This document shows, piece by piece, positions 9,778 to 18,739 of a stretch of DNA of 58,946 nt (the first letter of the stretch is position 1; each line of letters begins with the position of its first letter). The translations under genes were made by a program, and so were the position numbers. Location of the stretch: positions 1-58,946 of the forward strand of contig JAJFMH010000081.1 of NCBI GenBank assembly GCA_021772245.1, given 5' to 3'. Under the pieces are notes generated by a model. The model ran no database searches. It was not told the DNA's origin and was given only the letters and a program-made list of their open reading frames with translations. The DNA is from Chlamydiota bacterium. Its GTDB lineage: Bacteria; Chlamydiota; Chlamydiia; Chlamydiales; Simkaniaceae.

Positions 9778-10880
9778 AAATACTACTCCCCGTTTTGACA
9801 TTTCTATTGTTTTTTTCGTCCTGCGATAAAAAAGAAGGACAAAAAGATCCTATTCGACCAGTAATTACTGAAGAAGTCGGGCTCATATCTAAAGCTCCCC
9901 CTCTATACTTTTCAGGATTTTCTAAATCAGAAAAGTTCATTAACACAAGTTTTCGAGTCGGTGGAAAAATAGAGAGAATCCCGATCAAGGTGGGAGATTC
10001 TATTAAAAAAGGTCAGCTCATCGCAAAACTTGATGACACAGACTACCTGTTAGAGATGCAAGATGCCAAAGCATCTTATGAAAAAGCGCAAGCAGAAGCT
10101 CGAAAAGCAAGCGCGCAATATCGAAGAATCAAAAATCTATATGAAAGTGAAAGCGCTTCTCGAGACGAACTCGACACCTATCGCGCTGCCAATGAATCAG
10201 CAAAAGCCACAGCAAATACAAACCAATCCAGGCTTGACTTGGCCACAAAAAAGCTCAGTTATACCACCTTGTATGCAAGTGAGCCCTATTGTGAAGTTTC
10301 TGCAAAAAATGCCGAGATCCAAGAAAATGTGGAAGCTGGTCAAACCATTGCTGTTCTATCTTGTGGAAAGAAATTAGAAGTTGAGATCGCTGTTCCTGAA
10401 ACAACGATTGCAGATATTTATGAAGGGCAAGCTGTTACTATCTTTTTCAATGCGCTCCCAAACAAGCAATATGATGGAGTTGTTCAAGAAGTCGGTGTAT
10501 CAGCAAGCTCTGGCACCACCTTCCCAGTAACTGTAGCACTTACTAAAAAACATGCAAAGCTACGATCAGGCATGGCTGCAAAAGTAAAAATTCAGGGTAA
10601 AGATATTCCGTATGGTGGACCTGTTATTGTCGTTCCAATTGATGCTGTGGGAGAAGATCTACAAGGCAACTTTGTGTATGTCTTTGTCCCTAAAGATAAA
10701 GACATGGGGGTAGCAAGGAAAGTCCCTGTAACCGTTGGAGAAATTACACCCGGTGGATTCGTCATTTTGGATGGAATCGCTAAAGGCGATGAAATCATCA
10801 TCGCAGGTGTTCGATACCTTCGGGATGGCAAGAGTGTAAAACGACTTGATAAGGCGTATTCGATGAAGAGAAAAGCATGA
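9774..10880 (+). CDS. RND efflux membrane-fusion lipoprotein
   Basis: This is a periplasmic adaptor linking an RND pump to its outer-membrane channel. The signal peptide ends in a lipobox (FFSSC, Cys about residue 17). It is followed by the first lipoyl half (FRVGGKIERIPIKVGDSIKKGQ), an alpha-helical hairpin (about 85-145, rich in Ala and Lys), the second lipoyl half (EIQENVEAGQTIAVLS), a beta-barrel domain and a membrane-proximal domain. The 368 aa fit the HlyD/AcrA family. Stop and start overlap on both sides (9774-9777 and 10877-10880), showing tight translational coupling. Confidence 0.93.
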   Translation: MKILLPVLTFLLFFSSCDKKEGQKDPIRPVITEEVGLISKAPPLYFSGFSKSEKFINTSFRVGGKIERIPIKVGDSIKKGQLIAKLDDTDYLLEMQDAKASYEKAQAEARKASAQYRRIKNLYESESASRDELDTYRAANESAKATANTNQSRLDLATKKLSYTTLYASEPYCEVSAKNAEIQENVEAGQTIAVLSCGKKLEVEIAVPETTIADIYEGQAVTIFFNALPNKQYDGVVQEVGVSASSGTTFPVTVALTKKHAKLRSGMAAKVKIQGKDIPYGGPVIVVPIDAVGEDLQGNFVYVFVPKDKDMGVARKVPVTVGEITPGGFVILDGIAKGDEIIIAGVRYLRDGKSVKRLDKAYSMKRKA

Positions 10881-13800
10881 ATTTTACTAAACTTGCGTTT
10901 AAAAAAGCGCAATTTACACTTCTAACTATCTTACTTCTCTGCGTTGCGGGCTTTCTTTCCTATAAATCAATGTCTCGATCGGAAGATCCTATTTATGTAA
11001 TTCGCATCGCGCAAGTTGTAACAAGCTGGCCCGGCGCTAGCCCTGAACGTGTAGAAATGCTTGTTACCGATAAACTTGAAAAATACATCCAAGAAATTCC
11101 TGAAATCGACTACATCGAAAGTGAATCCAAAACGGGCGTTTCCGTAATTACAGTTCATGTTCTTGAAAAATATAAAAATATGCGCCCCATTTGGGATGAG
11201 CTTCGAAGAAAAGTAGAAGATGCAAAAAGAGAATTACCTGAAACGGCATCGGCGCCCCATGTTAATGATGATTATGGGGATATCTATGGCATTGTTTTTT
11301 CAATTATTTGGGATGGATTTACTTTCCGCGAAGTCAAAGATATCGCGGATGATATTCGAGATGATTTGCTCGATATTAAACAAGTCGCAAAAGTTGACAT
11401 CATAGGTGTGCAAGATGAGCGGATATTTATTGATTATAACAACGATAAACTCAATGAAATTTCCCTCTCTCCCTCTCAACTTAGAAACATCTTAAAAGAA
11501 AGAAATATCATTCAATCTGGGGGAATGATTTATACCAGAACAAGTCAAATCGCAGTTGAGCCGACAGGAAACTATGAACAAGTAAAAGATATTCAAGATA
11601 CCCTTATTCAAATCCCCAACACCTCTCATATTGTGCGCCTTGGCGACATCGCAAATATTTATAGAGGCTACATTGACCCTCCCAAGATTCTTATGAGAAC
11701 AAATGGAGAGGAAAGCATCGGAATTGCCATTTCAATGCGAGAGGGAGATAACATCATTACCCTTGGTGAGAAAGTCACTGACTTACTGAGTAAATATGAG
11801 GCCCATTATCCTTTAGGTATTGAATTTGAAATGATTGCCTACCAACCCGATCGTGTGAGTCATAAAATCTCAGAATTTGCAGGCAATCTTTTACAAGCTA
11901 TTTTAATCGTTTGCGCTGTTATGTTTTTATTTCTAGGTCTTCGAACAGGCTTCATCGTTGCAAGCCTGATTCCTGTTGTCATTTTGATTACAGTGTTCAT
12001 CATGGCCTTTTTTAAAATCGGTCTCAATCAAATCTCTCTTGCCTCACTTATTATTGCGCTTGGAATGCTTGTCGATAATGCTATTGTAATCTCCGAGAGC
12101 ATCATCATGCAGATGAAAGCGGGCAAAAAAGCCTTGGATGCAGCAATACATTCTGCAAAAGAGCTTAGGATGTCCCTACTTATTTCATCACTAACAACCT
12201 CTGCTGCATTTCTACCTATTTTTCTTGCTGAATCTGGTACGGGGGAATATGCAGGTTCCTTATTTTTAGTAGTGACAATTACCCTTTTGTGTTCTTGGCT
12301 TATCTCTCTTACGATGATCCCTATTCTTTGTATCTTCTTTTTGAAAGTAAAAAAAGAAGATGGAAAAATGTCCTTTTTTTCCAAATTCATGCAAAAAAAA
12401 CCAAGTAAATCCAAAGTCCCCTATCAGGGTTTTTTCTACGAAACCTACCGGAAAACGCTTGTTTTCATGCTCAAGAAACGAATGTCAGTTATAATTCTTA
12501 CAGCTTGTATTTTCCTGCTCGCTATTTTCTCTCTTCGCTTTGTCCCTAAAATCTTTTATCCGCCAAGTGATACTCCCATGTTCACAGCAGAAATTGAAAT
12601 GCCCGTTGGCTCTTCCATTCGAAGAACTGAAAATACTCTCAAGAAAATTGAAGACTTTGTCATTAAAAACTTTGTCGTAGATGAATCGAGAAAAGATGGC
12701 GTTGTAAACTTTGCAACCTACATTGGATATGGTGGCCCTAGATACCGCCTGCAGCATAATCCTGACGCTGCCAATACTCACTACGCCTTTATGTTATTCA
12801 ATGTAACTGACTTTACTCAAACACCTGAAATAAAAGCAGAGCTTGAAGACTATATCCTGGAAAAATTCCCGGATACTAAAGCTAAAATTCGCCCCCTTGA
12901 AGAAGGAACTCCGGTTGATAACCCAATAGAAGTGCGTATCACAGGAAAAGATGTAAATACTCTTTATTTACTAGCTGCGCAAGTAGAAGAAAAACTCGAA
13001 AATATTTCTGGCACGAAATATGTAAATAATGACTGGGGCAATAAAGGAAAAAAAATTGTTATTAAAGTTGATCAAGAAAGAGCTAAGCGAGCTCAAATTA
13101 CAAATTCAGATATTGCAAGATCTTTAGAATCTGCAATTTCTGGAATTAGTCTTTCTGAATTTAGAGAAGAAGATGAACTAATACCTGTGATTTTACGCTC
13201 TGAAATAGCCAAAGATGTCGATCTAATCTCTACAGAAGCCTTTAATGTATATTCGCAAGCAAGTGGAACATCTGTTCCATTAAATCAAGTTGCAGAAATT
13301 CTTGTTGAATGGGAACCAACCATCGTATTTCGTCGAAATCGATTAAAAACGATTACGATTTTCTCTGAAATCCAGGAAGGGTACACTGCAAGCGAAATTG
13401 ATAAACAAATCATATCCTATTTAAAAAAAGAAAGTAAGTCATGGCCTGCTGATTACAAGTGGGCGATAGGAGGTGAAAATGAAGAGTCTGGAAAAGCAAA
13501 AAACTCTATCTATGTAAAACTTCCGATTGCAGCTCTTCTCATCCTATTTCTACTCATGGCTCAGTTTAACTCTTTAAAGCGTATGGTAATTATAGTCATT
13601 ACCATTCCCATTGCATGTATTGGAGTTATTATTGGTCTTCTTGTCACCCATTCCTACTTTGGAATTATGACACTTCTTGGAGTCATATCCCTTGCAGGTA
13701 TCATTATTAATAATGCAATTGTATTACTCGATCGAATCAAAATCGAAATCGAAGAAAATCACGCAAAAGAAACCCACGCTATTATCTTAGCTGCGCAAAA

Positions 13801-14047
13801 AAGAATGAGGCCCATTCTACTTACGACAATTACAACAGTTGCATCACTACTTCCACTTTGGTTTAGTGGAGGAATACTATGGGAACCGATGGCAATTGCC
13901 ATCATATTTGGCCTTCTTATTGGAACGGTGCTAACACTTGGGCTCGTGCCAGTTTTCTACTCTCTCTTTTTCAAAGTAGATTTTGAAGAATTTAACCTAA
14001 GTGAAATTAAAATAGAGGAATCTCATGAGACATATCCATCCACCTAA
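10877..14047 (+). CDS. RND-family efflux pump permease
   Basis: This is a proton-driven inner-membrane pump of the HAE1/AcrB class (1056 aa, full length). TM1 begins near residue 12, followed by a large periplasmic loop (PGASPERVEMLVTDKLE), a TM2-6 block with GMLVDNAIVISESI near residue 395, a second periplasmic loop from about 560 to 860, and the final TM block with AGIIINNAIVLLDRIK. The TM4 acid pair of AcrB (DD) is DN here, as in many other RND pumps. It forms a tripartite system with the two upstream genes. Its 3' end overlaps the next gene by 23 bases. The substrate is unknown. Confidence 0.95.
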   Translation: MNFTKLAFKKAQFTLLTILLLCVAGFLSYKSMSRSEDPIYVIRIAQVVTSWPGASPERVEMLVTDKLEKYIQEIPEIDYIESESKTGVSVITVHVLEKYKNMRPIWDELRRKVEDAKRELPETASAPHVNDDYGDIYGIVFSIIWDGFTFREVKDIADDIRDDLLDIKQVAKVDIIGVQDERIFIDYNNDKLNEISLSPSQLRNILKERNIIQSGGMIYTRTSQIAVEPTGNYEQVKDIQDTLIQIPNTSHIVRLGDIANIYRGYIDPPKILMRTNGEESIGIAISMREGDNIITLGEKVTDLLSKYEAHYPLGIEFEMIAYQPDRVSHKISEFAGNLLQAILIVCAVMFLFLGLRTGFIVASLIPVVILITVFIMAFFKIGLNQISLASLIIALGMLVDNAIVISESIIMQMKAGKKALDAAIHSAKELRMSLLISSLTTSAAFLPIFLAESGTGEYAGSLFLVVTITLLCSWLISLTMIPILCIFFLKVKKEDGKMSFFSKFMQKKPSKSKVPYQGFFYETYRKTLVFMLKKRMSVIILTACIFLLAIFSLRFVPKIFYPPSDTPMFTAEIEMPVGSSIRRTENTLKKIEDFVIKNFVVDESRKDGVVNFATYIGYGGPRYRLQHNPDAANTHYAFMLFNVTDFTQTPEIKAELEDYILEKFPDTKAKIRPLEEGTPVDNPIEVRITGKDVNTLYLLAAQVEEKLENISGTKYVNNDWGNKGKKIVIKVDQERAKRAQITNSDIARSLESAISGISLSEFREEDELIPVILRSEIAKDVDLISTEAFNVYSQASGTSVPLNQVAEILVEWEPTIVFRRNRLKTITIFSEIQEGYTASEIDKQIISYLKKESKSWPADYKWAIGGENEESGKAKNSIYVKLPIAALLILFLLMAQFNSLKRMVIIVITIPIACIGVIIGLLVTHSYFGIMTLLGVISLAGIIINNAIVLLDRIKIEIEENHAKETHAIILAAQKRMRPILLTTITTVASLLPLWFSGGILWEPMAIAIIFGLLIGTVLTLGLVPVFYSLFFKVDFEEFNLSEIKIEESHETYPST

Positions 14048-14696
14048 AAACAGCTTTGGTATTTTGCTTATATTCTTAATTGCCACTTTCACAATCTATC
14101 CTTTTCTTGGAAATTATTTTCTTTCACAAATTGTATTTAAAGTACTCTTCTCGCTAATTCTAATTGGTGCACTTTATGTTTTAAGTTCCAAAAAATCCAT
14201 ATTTCTTCTTGGCATGGTTTTTATGACTCCAACTCTTGTTTTCAATTGGATTTCATATCTACTTCCCCATGCGAGTACATTCATACTGCTGGATATATTT
14301 TCAATTCTATTTTGGTTTTTTATTCTTCGAATCATGATTAGATCCATATTTCGACAAAAAGACTTCACAGAATCCCTTTTTGGATCTCTTTGCGTATACT
14401 TTATTATCGGGCTACTATTTGCAGACATGTTTTCGCTTATTGAAAATATTTACCCAGGATCCTTTTCCTACGCCTTTGGAATGAAAGAAATTCCTCTACA
14501 AAATGTCCGCCAAATCCAGCAATTTATCTACTTTAGTTTTGTAACACTCACAACTCTTGGTTACGGAGACATTACACCATTAATTTTACCTGCAAAATTT
14601 CTTTCGATTCTAGAAGCTATTTTAGGCCAGCTTTATATCGCTGTAATGATTGGAAGATTCGTTGGAATCACTCTTCAAAAAGAAAATTTGCCCTAA
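14025..14696 (+). CDS. K+-channel-like membrane protein
   Basis: This 223-aa integral membrane protein has several N-terminal hydrophobic helices. The last two helices flank a pore loop with the potassium selectivity filter TTLGYGD at about residue 176. The layout resembles the pore module of the ion-channel (Ion_trans_2) family with extra N-terminal helices, and no RCK or nucleotide-binding domain follows. The start lies 23 bases inside the RND permease gene, so it is translated from the efflux mRNA. A possible role is balancing charge during pumping, but this is inference. Confidence 0.85.
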   Translation: MRHIHPPKNSFGILLIFLIATFTIYPFLGNYFLSQIVFKVLFSLILIGALYVLSSKKSIFLLGMVFMTPTLVFNWISYLLPHASTFILLDIFSILFWFFILRIMIRSIFRQKDFTESLFGSLCVYFIIGLLFADMFSLIENIYPGSFSYAFGMKEIPLQNVRQIQQFIYFSFVTLTTLGYGDITPLILPAKFLSILEAILGQLYIAVMIGRFVGITLQKENLP

Positions 14697-14740
14697 AGGT
14701 CTTCCCAATGTAAGATTCTAGAAAAAAATGGGATCTAACT

Positions 14741-16078
14741 ATGAAAAAACACCTACTAATCCTTCTTACAGCTACTTCACCACTCCTTTGTGCAACGCAT
14801 TGGTTTGCAGGAACTGCGCCTGATCGGCATAAAGAAATGAGAGAGCATTTTTCAAAACCACAGCCTAAAGAAAAGCTTCCCTGGTATCAGTGGAAATACA
14901 TGACTGGAGATTGGAATGGAAATAGAAGCTCGCTTGCTAAAAATGGCGTCACCTTTTCTGGATCCTTTTTTACAGACTGCTTAGGCAATCCAATTGGTGG
15001 AAGAGCGCGTGGCTTTGAATACGCCGGTTCTCTTGGTGTCGATATGAATATCGACTTTGAAAAAACTACCAAGTTAAAAGGACTAGAGTTTTACATTGCA
15101 GCTGTTTCAAGATCAGGATCGAATCTCTCTTCTAAAAAAATTGGCAACCAATTTCCAGTAGCCCAGCTATATGGCGGACAAAATGTTCGTTTGAACCAAG
15201 CCTATTTTAAACAAACTCTTTTCGATGGAGATCTAATGATCAAGCTTGGTCGAATAGAAGCTGGTGATAATTTTTTACAGTCTCCACTGTATTATAACTT
15301 CGTCAGTAACGCTTTTGATGGAAATCCGATCGGTGTTTTTTTTAACGTTCCATTCACAGCATATCCAAATTCTACATGGGGCGCCTATCTCCAATTTAGC
15401 CCAATAAAAAGGGTTCTTGCAAAGCTTGCTGTGTATAACGCCAATGCCAATGTAAATAGAAATAGTTACCATGGATTCAACTTATCTTTTAAAAATACTG
15501 ATGGCGCTCAGATAATCGGAGAGCTAGGATACATCTTAAACCAAGAACCAGAAGACACTGGCCTTCCTGGGACCTATAAATTAGGCTCGTATGTAACTAC
15601 CAAATCTACAGATAAATTTTTAGGAGGCAGTGCCTCTAATAACTACGGTGTATATTTGCAACTTGACCAGATGATTTATCGAAGAGAAGGCACTAAAGAC
15701 CAAGGACTCACTCCCTTTGCAGCGCTTCTTTTTGCTCCTAAAGATCGCAATGAATTTCCTTTCTTCTTCACAGCAGGTTTTGTCTTCAAGGGACTTTTTC
15801 CTTCAAGACCAGGAGATAAAACAAATCTTGGCGTAGCCTATGGAACCTACAGTAGTGATCGAAGAGAACTACAATATATGGCTAAAAATTTAAATATGAC
15901 AGGTGCATTCGGCAACATACCACAAAATTATGAAATGGTATTAGAACTTAACCATTGGGTAAGCTTTTCTCCTTGGTTTAAGTTCACCCCTGATGTTCAA
16001 TATATTATTAAACCATCAGGTAATAAAGATATTTCGAATGCATTAGTACTTGGCGCACAAATTGGCCTCATCTTTTAA
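14741..16078 (+). CDS. OprB-family carbohydrate-type porin
   Basis: This is an outer-membrane beta-barrel (445 aa) with an N-terminal signal peptide (about 1-18). It opens with a YMTGDWNGNRSSLAKNGV segment, the typical OprB signature after the signal, followed by alternating strands such as VRLNQAYFKQTLFDGDLMIKLGRI and a C-terminal strand ending in F (GAQIGLIF). Relatives are passive, sometimes sugar-selective pores. It is 44 bases downstream of the channel gene in the same direction, so it may belong to the same transcription unit. The substrate cannot be deduced. Confidence 0.85.
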   Translation: MKKHLLILLTATSPLLCATHWFAGTAPDRHKEMREHFSKPQPKEKLPWYQWKYMTGDWNGNRSSLAKNGVTFSGSFFTDCLGNPIGGRARGFEYAGSLGVDMNIDFEKTTKLKGLEFYIAAVSRSGSNLSSKKIGNQFPVAQLYGGQNVRLNQAYFKQTLFDGDLMIKLGRIEAGDNFLQSPLYYNFVSNAFDGNPIGVFFNVPFTAYPNSTWGAYLQFSPIKRVLAKLAVYNANANVNRNSYHGFNLSFKNTDGAQIIGELGYILNQEPEDTGLPGTYKLGSYVTTKSTDKFLGGSASNNYGVYLQLDQMIYRREGTKDQGLTPFAALLFAPKDRNEFPFFFTAGFVFKGLFPSRPGDKTNLGVAYGTYSSDRRELQYMAKNLNMTGAFGNIPQNYEMVLELNHWVSFSPWFKFTPDVQYIIKPSGNKDISNALVLGAQIGLIF

Positions 16079-16156
16079 TCAATAATAATTTAATGCTTGA
16101 AGAGTTATTATATTAATTAGATAATACTGAGAAATTTAAAAAACAAAGGATTTATT

Positions 16157-16678
16157 TTGACAACTCCAACTGCAATAGACTGCAATTGTTGCTTAATGCC
16201 TTTTGAAGATGGCAATACTGCAGCAATTCTTCCGTGTGGGCATTACCTACACAGCGGTTGTGTCGAAGGAATTATTAGAGCTTCTCAGGATCCCTTTTGT
16301 GATGAAAGTCTTATTGACCCTAATTTAACAGGACATGTGGCTGAGGCAGCTAGAGCATCCCTTCTGGATGCAAGGACCAAAGTAGCCTGCCCTATTGATA
16401 GAAAACTATTTGATGAATATGTGATACTAAGTGAACTTCCATCCACTGCACAAAACCCTGATTTTCCCATTGATCAATATCAAGGTAATGCGAATTTCCG
16501 AACTGTAGCACCTGAATTAGATATTGCAAATGAGTTAAATAATGTTAGGTATGGAATCTCCTCGCCCACTAGTATTCAACTTTCTTTTTATGCTATATTT
16601 GTAGCAATTGTTGGTATTTTATGGGTGATTGTAAACGGACTTTGTGAAGTAATTAGATCAGATGCTGACATTTTTTAA
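16157..16678 (+). CDS. RING-like protein with C-terminal membrane helix (173 aa)
   Basis: RING domains act in eukaryotes as ubiquitin E3 ligases, and intracellular bacteria use them as host-directed effectors. Cys/His ligands are visible: CNCC near residue 8, CGHYLHSGC near residue 27, and CPIDRKLF near residue 77. A long insert separates the second and last pairs, and a hydrophobic helix (about 140-165) lies at the C-terminus, so the ring would be membrane-anchored. The start is TTG at 16157 with AAAGGA eight bases upstream. It heads a cluster of three such genes in the same direction. E3 activity is inferred from ligand spacing only. Confidence 0.7.
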   Translation: MTTPTAIDCNCCLMPFEDGNTAAILPCGHYLHSGCVEGIIRASQDPFCDESLIDPNLTGHVAEAARASLLDARTKVACPIDRKLFDEYVILSELPSTAQNPDFPIDQYQGNANFRTVAPELDIANELNNVRYGISSPTSIQLSFYAIFVAIVGILWVIVNGLCEVIRSDADIF

Positions 16679-16745
16679 AAAGCTTAGACTGAGTGTTAAC
16701 TCTTTCTAAACTGCTATTTTAGACATAAATTATTTTGGAGAAAAA

Positions 16746-16886
16746 ATGACCCAAGCATTACCAGAGCAAATCCCTAACTGCATATTTTGCCAATACGAAG
16801 TAAGAAAAGATCAATTTAATTATTATGAACAGGCATTCTATTTGATTAGAAACTACATTCCAAAATTAGAAAAAAAACAAAAATAA
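16746..16886 (+). CDS. short Cys-containing peptide, possible RING remnant (46 aa)
   Basis: A short frame starts with ATG at 16746, with TTGGAGAAAA just upstream as a good ribosome binding site, and ends at TAA 16884-16886. It contains CIFC near residue 12, similar to the first Cys pair of the flanking RING proteins, and then a polar Lys-rich tail. It may be a truncated duplicate of its neighbours or a small regulator. Its position between two RING genes and the strong start signal support expression, but its length leaves doubt. Confidence 0.45.
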   Translation: MTQALPEQIPNCIFCQYEVRKDQFNYYEQAFYLIRNYIPKLEKKQK

Positions 16887-16909
16887 TTTGCTATTTATAG
16901 GTGTTAAAT

Positions 16910-17413
16910 ATGTCGTTGGTAGTCAGTCAAGATCAATTTTCAGACACCCTGTGTACAATATGTTATTCTGACATTGAGTATAGGCATATAGTAGGTAATA
17001 ACATAGTTGCGCCATATACTAATCCAGATCAGAATCCAGACCAGGATGATACTTGTGGGCATCTGTTTCATAGAAATTGCCTAAAGCGCTGGATTGGCAT
17101 ACTTCCTTGGTTTTTCCCAGGAACGTGTCCAAACTGTCGCGAGAATACTTATAGTTTGATTACTGTACGTCGATCGGAACTAGTGAATCCATTACTCCAA
17201 CAAGAAGGTTGGTACGAATATTTCTGCAGTTTTTTACCTGACCTAAGTTCAATCTTCGGATCAGATGATATTGAAACCGAGGATGTATTTCTTGAAGACA
17301 TTAGTTTCTGCACCGATCTATCCTCGGTTGCTGCAATTATATTTCTTATTTATGTCTTTGAGTTAATATTTGATTTTTTATTTAATCTTGAACCAGGTAT
17401 TCGATTTGATTAG
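16910..17413 (+). CDS. RING-H2-like protein with C-terminal membrane helix
   Basis: This is the clearest RING of the cluster. It has CTIC near residue 15, then after a long Asn- and Pro-rich loop CGHLFHRNCLKRW, the typical RING-H2 centre, and CPNC about 20 residues later. A hydrophobic helix at about 143-162 ends the protein, giving the same architecture as the genes before and after. The ATG at 16910 has an AGGTG site at about -8, better than the GTG at 16901. It is likely an effector targeting host ubiquitination from a membrane (inference). Acidic residues are frequent between ring and anchor. Confidence 0.75.
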   Translation: MSLVVSQDQFSDTLCTICYSDIEYRHIVGNNIVAPYTNPDQNPDQDDTCGHLFHRNCLKRWIGILPWFFPGTCPNCRENTYSLITVRRSELVNPLLQQEGWYEYFCSFLPDLSSIFGSDDIETEDVFLEDISFCTDLSSVAAIIFLIYVFELIFDFLFNLEPGIRFD

Positions 17414-17551
17414 AAATTACACAGCAATTCCCGCTGAGGATTTTTTAGGGGTAAATAAAATTTTTCTTTCGTAAACTTTCTTAGAAATTTTGCCTACCTG
17501 AGAGCTTGAAATATCGCGTCTTTTCTAAGAAAACATCTAAGTGCACCTGGA

Positions 17552-17927
17552 TTGATTAAGACAGTACAACAACAATTTTCTAAAATCTCCGATCCCCGTG
17601 AATTCAAAAGAGACTCATCGATCTCTACTAGCGATCATCTTATGACAGGACTGGCTGTTTTTTGGTCTCAAATGCCCATCACTACTCAATTACGACAGAA
17701 AACGCGCAGAAGTTGTTACTGTAAAAAACCTTCGAGATCTATACCACGTAAGCTCCCCCCCTTCTGACACATACCTCCGAGAACGAATAGATATACTTGA
17801 TCCAGATAATCTTCGACCTGCTTTCAAGAAACTATTTGCCTCTTCCCGAAGAGGCAAGGGCAATGACTTGCTACATACTTTAATTAAAATATCATCATAT
17901 GGATTCAAAATCAAAGATCGTATTTAA
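17552..17927 (+). pseudogene. DDE transposase relic
   Basis: Two frames together read as the N-terminal part of a transposase: DPREFKRDSSISTSDHL in one frame, then after a shift near 17660 LKCPSLLNYDRKRAE, NLRDLYHV and SDTYLRERIDILDP in the other, ending at TAA 17925-17927. The pattern NLRxLYHV...DTYLRERxD is familiar from bacterial DDE transposases. At least one frameshift and loss of the catalytic C-terminal part make it dead. It splits the RING cluster, suggesting insertion-driven rearrangement. Nothing recognisable lies in 17414-17551 or 17928-18154. Confidence 0.6.
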
Positions 17928-18154
17928 GAAGCAATAGACATAACATAAAAGTTTCATTTCCATATGGAATTATTGAGAAAAATCTAATCACTTCACAATT
18001 TCACACAACCCTCAAGTATCAAAAGTAGATATTTCCGACCTAAACCATCCTGTAAAGCGCTTTTGCTGCAGAAAAAATAATTCGAATATCTCATTGTAAA
18101 ATACTTCTCCATCAGATACCGTCTTCCGATTTTCAACCCAAGCGAAGATTTCAA

Positions 18155-18736
18155 ATGGCCTTTAACCTGATCGTGAACGTAAATTGTGAATACTGCAAAG
18201 GAAAAATAGATCCAGAGGATAATCTGAGTTCTAAATATACTAATGAAACATGTAGTGATACATTTGCTCATATTACATGCATTATGCATAAGTATGTAAA
18301 CAATGAAGATGTAATCTGCCCAATCTGTAAGACAAGAATTACGACTCTAAGTGATGACCTTGTTAGCTTATTCCACAGTCAAGAATGTCCACTTTGTCCC
18401 GCGGATGGTAATTCTGAAAGGCCTACAACAGATATCAATACTGGTTCCAATAGACTTGAGGACTTTGGCAATTTAAGCAGTATCCATCCAGACGAAGTAG
18501 AAATAAGCATGCCCGTTACATTCACAGATACTAATCCACATAGTGTAGTAATAGATGCCTATAAGATCCTTACAGGTCAACTTCCAAGGCAGGAACCTCA
18601 CACTACAACATTAGAGAGTCAAGAGGAAGATACTTCATCCAGCAGCACATTACATGCTGTTACTGCGCTTATTTTCATGGCGATTCCGATTGTGTATTTT
18701 GCTTTGCAATTTTTTGCATCCATTTACTTTATATAA
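18155..18736 (+). CDS. RING-variant protein with C-terminal membrane helix (193 aa)
   Basis: The N-terminal zinc-binding part shows CEYC near residue 11, CSDTFAHITC and CPIC near residue 55, a RING-variant-like spacing. A second CPLC lies near residue 77. A polar Ser- and Thr-rich linker (about 80-165) follows and then a hydrophobic helix (about 168-190). It is shaped like the two RING genes upstream but diverged in sequence, so the group probably arose by old duplication. No bacterial regulatory or enzyme motif is seen. A host-directed E3-like role is inferred. It ends four bases from the convergent antiporter gene. Confidence 0.65.
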   Translation: MAFNLIVNVNCEYCKGKIDPEDNLSSKYTNETCSDTFAHITCIMHKYVNNEDVICPICKTRITTLSDDLVSLFHSQECPLCPADGNSERPTTDINTGSNRLEDFGNLSSIHPDEVEISMPVTFTDTNPHSVVIDAYKILTGQLPRQEPHTTTLESQEEDTSSSSTLHAVTALIFMAIPIVYFALQFFASIYFI

Positions 18737-18739
18737 TGC

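Noticed and set aside
17993-18289. Minus-strand frame of 98 codons before the third RING gene
   Set aside because: It overlaps the RING gene start and has no recognisable domain or upstream signal.
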